NCBI RefSeq assembly: GCF_003368295.1
Contig: NC_039263.1
Location: 16,886,213-16,950,212 of the forward strand
Length of the DNA: 64,000 nucleotides
Reading direction: 5' to 3'
Source: Carassius auratus
Lineage: Eukaryota > Chordata > Actinopteri > Cypriniformes > Cyprinidae
The notes under the pieces were generated by a model, which ran no database searches, was not told the origin of the DNA, and saw only the letters and a program-made list of their open reading frames with translations. Position numbers and translations under genes: made by a program. This document shows positions 37,334-48,200 of this stretch, one piece after another (position 1 is the stretch's first letter; every line of letters starts with the position of its first letter).

Positions 37334-39017
37334 AGGTGACCTATTACACCCATTTTTATAAGATGTAAAATAAGTATGTGATGTCCCCAGAGTGTGTATG
37401 TGAAGTTCTAGTTCAAAATACCCTACAAATAATTTTTTATAACTTGAAGAAATTGAAATTTTCTTCAGTTGAAATTTTAGGGTATTTGCCAAAACATGCT
37501 GTTTTTTTGTGTTTTTCTCTTTAAATGAAAACCAGCTGGTGCTCCCGCCCCCCTTTTCAGAAGTGGGTGGAGTTTCAAGAGCTTGTGCACCGGCATCATG
37601 CCGACAATAACCGAACACTCTCTCACGCACTAAAAATGTCAGAAACTGCTAGTTGCAGTGTTCAGCCATATATGTTCGAACCGGTGTCATGCCGAATTCT
37701 GCACTCTGCCAGATTATTTATGAATTACACAGACGGGTTGCACAGTACGATAAAAATAGCAACATAGCTGGTCTCATTTCCATTGGATGCTAATGCAAAC
37801 TTTATAAGTGATTTATGAGGTTGACAGATTCAAGCGGTATATTTCACATTGCTTTCATATGCAATTTTTAACCATCACATTACTATTCACGTTCATTCTA
37901 GTAACACATGAAGGCAGGGCCAGTGAAAACAGACAGACAGCGGTAGCTTTAGCAACATACAGAGTAGCAAGAAGCTCTTTCAGAAAGGCAATTTTGGAAA
38001 ACAAACGTGTGATACTACTTCTGGAGGTGTAGATGGATCATGAACAGCTGTCATTGCTCCATCATTCAGGAGCAACTTTTGTGCAAAACCTGCTTTATAC
38101 TGACAATCATTCACAAAGCAGTAAATGATTCGCACAGACATAAACACATTTCTATAATGTTGAGGGAGCATTTTCTTCGAAAACAAAATTTACCCACTTT
38201 GTCTTCAGCAGCTCAGATAGATTTTGGAAGTAAATGGAGAGAGCTATGTGGATTCATACATCCAGCTACAGAACACCTAAAACGCTTGGGAGAAATTCTT
38301 GTCAGTTCAGCAGTGGCGGACTGTGCACAACTGTCTGTGAACTCGCGCAGGTCGGTTCTATCGTATAATAAGGCTGTGGCTAATGTGACGTCATATTAGC
38401 ACCAATACTTGAGATAGGTCATTAGGAGACACTGCTTATGATTTATGGGAATTAAAAAAAAATAATGGGTGGATTTTTATCATTATAGGGTAGGGCTACA
38501 TGATTATGACAAAAATCATAATTGTTGATTATTCCCTTGAAATTGTAATTGCGATTTATTAATTACGATTATCACAATTTACCATTGAATGATGCTTATA
38601 CTATTGTTTGAAGCAGCTGCATGCCATATTTTTATGTGAAAATAAAAAAGCTAAAAAAACTCTTAACTGAAAAACATTTAGTGCTTTTCTATAGTATTAA
38701 GCCTCAGATGTCAAATATACATCGGATTGGTTCCTTTAAATTATAAAAAAGTAAATATGAATTGCATTACGTCATACTAAAACTTAAATTAAAATAATGG
38801 GAAAAACCCTTAAGGTAGCATGTAGAAAGAAAGAAAAAAGCATCTTAAGCATGCAGAATAGCATAAGTGGACTTTGAACGATTAATTGCCGCTTTGAACG
38901 ACTACGTAATTGTGGCATCCATAATTGTAATCGCGATTAGAAATTTTATAAATTGTATTGTAGGGTGGATGTGTACACACACTGCCAACACACATTTATA
39001 TCCAAACTAGGTCCCCT
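37334..39017. mobile_element. piggyBac-like non-autonomous element with TTAA duplication
   Basis: TTAA at 37330-37333 and 39018-39021. Ends AGGTGACCTATTAC and, inverted, AGGGGACCTAGTTT (one mismatch in the first ten bases). Interior contains no intact transposase; frames at 37525-38399 are chance. It carries a further insertion at 38492-38958, leaving about 1.2 kb of its own sequence. Confidence 0.75.
38492..38958. mobile_element. hAT-like element nested in the piggyBac-like one
   Basis: Starts AGGGCTACATGATTATGAC and has mirrored blocks ATAATTGTTGATTATT and CCATAATTGTAATCGCGATT. Flanked by TATAGGGT (38484-38491) and TGTAGGGT (38959-38966), 7 of 8 identical, an 8-bp duplication as hAT elements make. 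The right terminus is eroded. Confidence 0.65.
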
Positions 39018-39213
39018 TTAAGTTTTGATAATATTTACAGTAGGAAATTTACAAAATATCTTACTGGAACATGATCTTTAGTTAATATCCTTATGATTTT
39101 TGGCATACAAGAAAAATCTATAATGTTGACCCATACAATGAATTGTTGGCTATTTCTTCAAATATACCTGTGCTACTTATGACTGGTTTTGTGGACCAGG
39201 GTCACATGTATTT
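39018..39213 (+). repeat. Outer repeat of the nest, right half
   Basis: TTAAGTTTTGATAATATTTA to ACTGGTTTTGTGGACCAGGG and TCACAT. Together with 37215-37333 it rebuilds one older repeat. Confidence 0.7.
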
Positions 39214-39395
39214 TACAATGTTATTATTTCATTTTTAGCAGCCATTACTCCAACCTTCAGTGTCACATTGTTTATCAGAAATCATTCTAATATGCTGATT
39301 TTGTGCTCAATAAACATTTCACCTTTTTATCAATGTTGAAAACATTTGTCATTTTTAATACATGATCAGGATTCTTTCAATAAGGAAAGTTCAAA
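39214..39395 (-). repeat. A-family interspersed repeat, inverted copy
   Basis: Contains CCATTACTCCAACCTTCAGT and AGAAATCATTCTAATATGCT, inverted blocks of the family. Confidence 0.65.
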
Positions 39396-39396
39396 A

Positions 39397-39399
<3 letters not shown>

Positions 39400-39478
<79 letters not shown>
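39400..39478. repeat. (TA)n microsatellite
   Basis: About 39 TA units. Confidence 0.97.
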
Positions 39479-39482
<4 letters not shown>

Positions 39483-41576
39483 ATTTTTTTTTTTTGTAAC
39501 AGTTTGTCAAGTCTTAACTAACAATTTTAATCAATTATATAGATCTTTGTTTAAAAGTATTAACTAAAATAAAACTAAAAATAAAAACGGATACTGTATG
39601 GTAAAACAAAGTCATAGTTTCTCATTGACAATTGCCTACTGTTTTTACGATAAGATCATATTAAAGGAGCCTGAAAGTAATATATGACGTTGATTTAAAA
39701 AATACTCCTAATTATTATATACTTTTATAACATTGGGGGCTCTGGGACCCCAGACAAAAATCATTCTCGAAATGAGTGTTCAAAGTGCAGCTTCCTCTGG
39801 TGTTATGAGCCTGTTGGACTGTTGCTCCCTCTCTAAGCTCTGCACATCCTTAATATTGAAATCCCTCATATTTGGCTTAGAATCGGAGTCAGGATTGGTT
39901 TATAAAGGTGAGTGTTTGATACCAACGCATTTCTCCTAAATAGATGTCAGAATATTTCAGATAGGTCATAGACTTGGAGCAGTTAGCAACTGCACAGTTA
40001 TTTCCTAGCAAAAACTCTGAACTCTTTATCAACTACCTAGCAGCAATTCAGGACACTTTACTGCTGGTGAGTTTTGCACTACTCACATGTACTTCAGTTA
40101 AAGTATAAATCTAGATAATTTTTATATTGTGAAATGTTTCTTTTTAGCGTCTGGGTAAACATGCATTCTTTTCATGCAGAGAGAACATCTGACTGTAACG
40201 GTATGACTAGACTAATAGTCTCTCTGATGCTGTTATGAAAGATTGCTAAACTTGGCAGGCAGCTCGTTAATAGTTTCTGAAGTCGTGATATTTTCTGCCT
40301 CACCATCTGTGGTGTTTTCTTCTTTCTCTCTCTCTCTTTCTTTTTTCCTTAAAGCTCTCCTTCCTGTCAATAATGTCACTTAGCGTTCTGAAGGTGATTT
40401 ATCCCGGGGACATTCGGTGGTTTAATACTGACTAAGCAAGAAAAACTCTCAGAATACCAGACCTGGACGTGACAAGATTTCACTCCTGGTTCATTTTGCC
40501 GTCGACAATCTCTCATGGTGTGCTTTAGATGTAACACAGTGAAATTTATGCTATCCATTAAACACGCTCTATAACTCGGTCGTTTAGTCTCCCCGGTTTG
40601 CGCCAGTCAACAGTCAGACACCAAAAAGGTCTTTAGAACTGTTTATCTGGGGTGAAAAACCCCATTATGTATGTGCATGCAGTCGAGAATGAACACATGC
40701 CAAGCACCAAATAAAAAAAGTTAGGGGGTGTGCCTGAAGCATGAATCCGTATTCAAAAGGCACGGAAAAACAAATAACGATTGCTAACGGTTGCCTGTCA
40801 CATTGCAGTACATAGAGTTTCACTTATCACATAAACAGAGTAAGGAGAGATGACTGAGGATGATGGAGAATGATGTGCAGATCCTGAGCACCACTGACAA
40901 ACATCTAATCTTGTAAAATGTGTGGTAAGTAGTAAGTACTGCCACTCCATAGTATAAATAGAGTGCGTGCGATCGCGAATTTTGAAGCAATCATCCATTC
41001 AAAAGCAGTTTCAATGCCAGGCATAATGGGGGCTCCCTGATCCCCTCAATTTTATATACAGTTTAATTATAAAACGATATAACTGCAAAAGTAGGCTATT
41101 GAAATTTTGTGGCCTACTATTGGCAAAAACATAATTGTAGACCCTATACGTGTTTTTGTGTTTTGCACCGTGCTTCATTGGGATCTCTCAGCAGGAGGGC
41201 CACCAGGCTGGGAGGTTGGCCGCCCTTTCAGTGAAAACACACAACCGATGACCTGACGAACACACGGGGATGTAATGAGTCTTCCAGACAGGCTGTTTTC
41301 TGCTTTATTACCATCCTTCCCCACTCGTGATGATTCATGGCCTTTTGTTTGTGGTGACTGCCACAAAGTGGCAAACATGCCCTGCTTGCAGAATTTTATT
41401 TTAGCCATTTTGTGGTTTTAAACACCCCTACATGCAGCACATATGTCATGATAGCCACCTCTCCACAACATTTTCACATGCCTTTCTGCTGCTTTTTCCA
41501 CTCCCTCCCTCATTGGACTTGTCTTTTTGCATCCTCCCCCCTTATTCCTCACTTCTCTTGTCTTCACAAGCCTCAG

Positions 41577-41622
41577 TAGAGAGAGAGCGAGAAAGAGAGC
41601 GAGAGAGAGAGAGAGAGAGCGC
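41577..41622 (+). repeat. GA-rich microsatellite before the tnks start
   Basis: GAGA/GCGA units, interrupted. Lies at the upstream edge of the promoter-like stretch. Confidence 0.9.
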
Positions 41623-41659
41623 GCACATGTGGGGGTGGGGAGGAATCACAGCTGAATTA

Positions 41660-42230
41660 GTTGAGACTCTCTGATTGGCTGAGAGGCCGGGTATTGTGGA
41701 TAAGGGGGGTGGGAGAAAGAGCGGGGCTGGTGGCATTTGTTTATTACATATCCCCCCCCTCCTTATCTCATGTTATCACGGCAACGGCTCCTCTTATACA
41801 AACATAAAATAGACAGTGGAGGGGAAGTATCAGGCTCACTGACTATACAAGGGGAGGGGTGTGTGTGTGTTTGTGTATATGTGTGTGTGGTGTCTGTCTG
41901 CCTGAGAAAGAGAGCCATTTAATTTGTGGAGTGAACAGGGATATGCGTCAGTTCGTCCGTCGTATCCAAGACACTGCCGATGCCGCGTCCACAGTCTGCT
42001 CAGTGCCACGGTTTTATCAGGCGAGAGGGGTTGGTGCTCGGTGACGCCACCACCAGAAGAGAGAGACAGGCAGAGAACGAGAGGAAAGCGAGGCAGCGTT
42101 GGTGCACCGATGCCTGTGTGTACATGTGTTTGAGAGTGTCTGTGTGGGGCTGCCGGCGGTCCACTGCTACTTAGTTACTCTGGCTTCTTGCTGCTGCTGT
42201 ACGTCCTTCATCCTGTCTGCCTCTGACACC
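41660..42230 (+). promoter_or_regulatory. Promoter-like region and possible 5' UTR of tnks
   Basis: In order: CTGATTGGCTGAG at 41671-41683, a perfect inverted CCAAT box (NF-Y type); GTTATCACGGCAAC at 41772-41785, whose complement GTTGCCGTGATAAC fits the RFX X-box rule RYYNYY-N(1-3)-RRNRAC; CATAAAAT near 41803-41810, a weak TATA-like site. A GC-richer stretch with several short upstream ATG frames follows to 42230. Promoter function is inference. Confidence 0.45.
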
Positions 42231-42289
42231 ATGATTTTTTGTAATCACTTAGGCGAATACAAGAAGGACGAACTCCTGGAAGCTGCGAG
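42231..42289 (+). CDS. tnks: tnks first recognisable exon, with possible alternative start
   Basis: Conserved part [13 protein letters not shown]. Two readings: a 37-bp internal exon from 42253 (acceptor TCACTTAG at 42245-42252), or a first exon starting at ATG 42231 (ACCATGA, A at -3) giving [12 protein letters not shown]. The frame is open across the acceptor. Donor AG|GTGAGT at 42290-42291. Confidence 0.8.
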
Positions 42290-45200
42290 GTGAGTACATG
42301 CCTTCTCAAGCTTTCCTTGTCTAATTTCCCACTCTCCCATGATTCCATGCTCTTGTACAGTTTCCATAGTCACTGTTTTCTTTTGTCTGTGCACATGGAT
42401 GTGAATTAAGGCATGTGTCGGAGAAGGTCCTTTTAAGACCAGGGATTTCTGACTCCGTAGATGGGTTTTCATACATACATGTGATGGCCTGGAGGAAGCT
42501 TGAGTTTCCATTTAGCAGCAGAATGCTTTATTCCATGTGGTGAATTCGGTTTTAATTGGTTTCCGAGTGCTGCAGGTGAAACCACAGGAAGAGGATGTGA
42601 AGGAGCTAGGGAGCACCTGTTGTCCAAGGAAACTCCATTTCACTAAACACTTGGGCCATGGTGAAACAAAACTGCCTCTGGTAACATCTGACATTCCTGC
42701 GATCCCAGCAGTCACTGCCGTTGTCACAGAGAAAAGATGTTCCTTTTCATACTCTACATTTAAATCTCCATTGGCTTTGCCCCCCTCTTTATACCCCTGC
42801 CTTGAGGCACAGCCCGCAGCATGGATACAAATCAGGACTCTTTTTGTTTTAATGATCAAGAGAGAAAGGAACTACAAAGGCCTTGTAATTCCCTCCACCG
42901 ATCATTAGTAACATGTACGATCACGGGGGCCGCATTGTTGTGGAATTAAGTTGATCTCGCCCCCCACCCCGCATGTAACCCTATGAATTGAAAATTGTTT
43001 GTTGAGACTTGCAGAATGGAAGATGGACGAAGCCGATAGACAGACAAACAATTCACAAGAAAGTCGGGTTTGACTTATGGCCTGCTTCCCTCTAAGTGGT
43101 AATCTCCCGAAGACCAGGATGCATCTGCAAACGCATCAAGAAGATTGATGACACCCACCCATTTCTCAGCCTCTCTTCCCAGTTGTAATCTCCCAGCCAG
43201 TCCTATTTTCCCATGTCGGCGGCAGAGTGTGCATTTAAATGAAGGATCTCGTGTTGTTCACTGAAGCCAGTTATCTGTAGTTACTGGCAAGAGGAGACCA
43301 GAGCAACTACACGAACCTTACTGTTTTTGTGAGGCTTGACCTGAGGAAAGCACCTCTAGAGTCGACACAAGTCTGTGTTTGCATGCTTGCGAGAACCTGA
43401 CCGTTTCCAAAGATGGACAACTTGATGTCGAAGCATTCCACTACATTGTTCTGCATCTGATATCTCCCTTTGCCATTGTTCACCAGCACTTTGCAACTTT
43501 GTTTTGAAAGGTGCTATATAAATACATGTTTACTTTTGATTAGAGTGGCATCTTTGGCCCCAGATGGCACAAGGTTTTGGCCGTAGGTCTGGTTTCTCTA
43601 ACACTGTCATACTTGGTCACGCTTGGGCTGCTGGCGAGATGTGAAGGAGTCGCTGGCAGGTGCTGATGAGTCAAACCTCTGCAGGCCACAAGGCTGGAGC
43701 TCCAAGCTATGGCTCACTCTAATAACAGAGAAAACTTTATATATGGTATCCACAAGTGCCACTCATAGGCATGTGATACATTTTATATTGAAAGTACACT
43801 GTCGGTTACTACTTTATGTTCCATGAAATAAGCCACTGATAGATGCTTGTCATCTTATGTGCTCCTCCTCTTTTGATTATGACCCCATCTCTCCTTTAAC
43901 TCATCACTCCTCATGTTTCCCTCTGTTCTTTAAAATGCTGCTTTCAGGAGTGGAAATGAAGAGAAGCTCATGGCCCTGCTCACGCCGTTAAACGTCAACT
44001 GCCATGCCAGCGACGGTCGCAAGGTAAGAACATTCACTGCGCCATAAACATTTGAAAACTGCTGGTGAAAACTCCATAAAGCTGTTAATATTGTCCTTCT
44101 GACAAACTTCCGAAATGGAGTCAAGGTAGATACCATATTTAATATAAATCTATTGGGAGAGTTAATGACCCTAGTCTCAATCAACTTTGTATTTTAATTT
44201 GTTTTGGTTTTTGTTAGTTTTCACTCATTGTTTGTTTTCTTTCCCAGTGTTTTCTAGTTTCCGTTTATTTTAGGCTTTTTATTGTAACGGGTTTATGGTA
44301 TAGCACGTACCTAAAAATTACTTTGTTCTGTGATCAGATTTACACTAACTTTTAGTTTGAATTCAGTTTTTCCCATTTCTGTTCGTTTATATGTATTTCT
44401 GCTATGTATGAGAGCATTCTATTTAGTTTTTGTTTCATTTTCACACTAACACCGCTCATCTTTCAAACCAAAATAGAACTGATTCAAGTCAGCTATTGAG
44501 ACATTGCCTTAATTTGCATATTCAGTTAAATATGGTGTCTACCAGGCTTCATTGTGAGAAATGGGCATTGTTCCCTTCTCCTTGCATTAGCTTATTTGCA
44601 GTTGAAAATAAGTTTAATTTATGTCATAATCATCAGATTACAAGTAAAAGTGGATGTGCAGGGTTGGGTTTAAAGCTGAAGCTAAGAAGCATCGCTCTGA
44701 ATTTTTATTTTAATTGGTTCATATTTAATCAAGTACATCACTCAAGTAATTTATGTGGAACTGCCATTTAATTAGTCTAGTTTGTGCTTTCGTTCTTGTG
44801 TATGAAATTCAGTGCTCAGCATTGCACTTATCAGAGTTTTAGGTTCAGAGAAATATTGCTTGCGTTGGGTTTAAAGATTAACGCAAGCCCTAAGGTTTTT
44901 ATGAATAAATACAACAGTTTACTTGCAGCAAAATTACTAACCTAAACTCCACTCATATGGGTTTAATATGAGCTTTAAATGGAGATTTTTTGTTGTTGTT
45001 GCATAATGCATGTTGACTTATTGTGTTTTCAAATCGGATTTATCTATTTTAAACAAGACTTGTATGAATTTTGTCAGCAGCGCATGTAAAACTGTGTACA
45101 ACGACTTTTTCATCAATATTTGTCACTGAGGACAAGATAGGAGCAGTGAAATGGTTGCAGAAGAGTCCTAATCTCTCCGTAAGATCAAGGGCTTGATTTA

Positions 45201-48200
45201 GAGGAATTACTCTCAGCCGGTGCATGTAGTCCTCATGCATATTTATCGAATATTGACTGATTTCCCAAGCGTGCTACCCAAAAGGTTTTTCTTCTCCGCT
45301 TTGGTAAACATTTTGAGAAGAGTCTGTCTGTAGACATGCACTCTCATCTCATATGCACTGTCTGTGATATTACTGAAAAGTGTTTAACAGAGATTGGTGC
45401 CTTAGTGCATAATTATTCCCTTAATTCAGCAGAATGTGGCAGTAATAATTTAGATTGCAAATGCAGTATATATAAGCACTCTGAAGGATGCTGCAATGAT
45501 TTGCCAGGTTTTTTTTATTAGTTTTTTTTATTTCTCGGTGCTGATCGGGATTAACAAATCACTGTCACTTGTGATTACAAGCTAAGACATTTTATTAAAT
45601 CATTTTAAAGAAATTGCAGGAAGGATTTAATTTTGTATGTCAGGTACCAATCCTCTAATTTCATGGATATTTCTAATACTTTATGCCTTTTTAAATGTCT
45701 GCAAATTTGAATGCAACTTATCATAGGATCTGGCTTTTTTATGTATTTTGCTTGAGTGTAATGCTTAAAAATAATACAATATGTATGCAAACATAATCCT
45801 AAAATGACTATCTGCAGTTACATGGTTGTATTAGATTACATTTACTGACACAATGTTGTATCAACGTGTCTATTTTTTATTTTTCAAATCTGATTTGAGA
45901 TATTAATTGTTTCCAGTATCCTTGAATAGTATGCAATTGATGTCCAAAAAATGTAATGCAGTGCAGCAAAACATATCTGTGCTTCTTAATGCTGTTTATT
46001 TGCTACCTTTATAACACAACATAAATGTTGTCCTTTAGATCATGAAATGCATCCCTGAACTTGTTTAACAAGGTCTCTATTCATCCTAAAACAGGTGAGT
46101 GTAGTAAAGGCTCACTGAGGATGTACCTGAGATTGGCTTTTATCGACCCAAGGGCGCATATCTCGGCTGTCTGTGTTAGCGCCTCTAAAAAAGTCTGATG
46201 CTCATCACCTTAGTAATTTTAGAAAGTGTTTCTGTGTGAGATGCCGTCATTAGTTAAGGGATTACAGTATTTCGATTCATCTGATCTGTACCCTCTCGAA
46301 TGAATCTCAATGGATTCATCCCACTCACAGAATAGATTGGCATTGCATTTCGTGTTTAATAGATTTTGGTTAATGATGCGTAAGAATTTTACAATCACCA
46401 CGATGATGCTTATTCAAACACAAAGAGCTGGCGTGTGCATTATGCCCGGGATAATCTTTAGCTCTTTTGGACTTAATGAAAAAAACGCTCTTTCTGGGTC
46501 CATCTGCTTTAGTTGGCTGTTTTGCTCTCCCAGGCAGCTTTATGCGTGCATAAAGATCAGTCTAAGCTAACGTCTATAGCGGCTTCTCCCTGAATCACGG
46601 AGATGCTACTCTCCTGCCTTTTGTTGCTTCCTTTGCTTCTGAATGTAGCCCTAGGTGCACTCGCTACTTCATTAGATACAGAAAGACACTACAGGAAGAA
46701 TAGAGAATGTCAGATTGCAAAACCGGAATCCTTTGTTTGTTTGATGTAATCAGAAAATACCGTCTTCTGTAGATCCACTGAGAGGTGTTTCTCTATTGTC
46801 TGTTTACCTGCTTTTATTCTTCTCCATTCTACGATGAAGAGAAAGACCTTGGAAGCGTGTTATTTAGAGCTCTGTCACTTTAATTTCATAGCCAATTTCA
46901 TCCACCTGATACTCTAGTCTCAACCATGAAAAGTGATTTGACTTACAGCGACCGGCAGTGCTGTTTAGAGACAGAGCCTTCCTCCACAAAACACCCCCGT
47001 CCTTTAACGCTGAGCAGATTTTCGCTGGACCCCTTCCAAACCCCCATATGGTTGAATTATGTATTCTGCACTCAGACAGAGAAGCACTTCCTTGGTCTTC
47101 TGTCCACACATCTCTGTGCCAAACAGTGTGTTGGGGTTATACTCAATGTTCTGTAATGATTGGGGGTGCATCGGTTCAGATTTCTCACTCTTTGGTTTTA
47201 TGATTATGCTTTCAATCAGTAAATACTACAGATGTTTTGGTCAAGTGTACCAATTAGTTTAAATGGAAGCTGTTTACTATAATTTCATATTTTAAATTCT
47301 CAACACAGGCATTATTCTCCAACATTTTATTTTCCATAAAGCCCCTTATTATACCTTTACATGCATTAAACCACATATTGAAATATGTTATAAATCAGGG
47401 GTGGTGAACTCCAGTCCTGGAGAGCTGCAGCCCTGCAGAGTTCAGCTCCAACCCTAATTCAGATTCACCAGTTTGTAGCTTCCTAGTAACCGGTCAGTCC
47501 TTGATTAGCTTGTTCTGGTGTGTTTGATTAGGGTTGAAGCAAAACTCTTCGCCACCCCTATTATATGTATATAGCTTACGTTGCTTGTCTTTATGTCGGC
47601 ATTATTGCTGTCTTATTGTGAAAACATCAGTTTCTTTTCCTCTCGTCCTTGTTTACAGTCATTCAGCAATACAATTAAATTATAGTAAATGTTATGTAAA
47701 AATGGACACATCACAATTCATACAGAGATGCAGTTTGATTTGAAAGAACATTTTATTTAATTTGATTCTATTTTAATGTCATCCCACTTATGTAATGTTA
47801 GGGCTCTTTCACTGATATTTGTTGCCTTTTCTTTCTGACTGTTGCCCAGCTTTAATGTTTACAGTGAACACAAGATATAGTGAAAGGCTCTGTCCACCTC
47901 TCTCTTCTAAAAAGTGTGGGGTGTTTGTGTTGATAACACTGTCCTCAGTGCTACGTTTCATTTTATAGAACTTTTCACAGTTGCTTCATTCTGCACAATC
48001 AATCAAGCAGGTTAGCAGGTTGTTTTTTTTTTACTGAGAATATACACATGACCCTTGTGTTGTCTGTAAGCGAAAACACCATGCTGGTGAGGGAGGTCCA
48101 CCAGGTCCATTGCAACATATTGTCCAAACTTGCTTCACCATGGTTGTCTAGGTCATACATAGTGGTTTGATATTCAGACTGGTGCATGATAATGCTGTAG

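Noticed and set aside
37525..38399. Open frames of 80-119 codons
   Set aside because: They lie inside a non-autonomous piggyBac-like element and show no transposase motifs.
42099..42293. 64-codon frame reading into the tnks exon
   Set aside because: Its upstream start is TTG, not ATG; the first in-frame ATG is 42231, which I kept as the candidate start.
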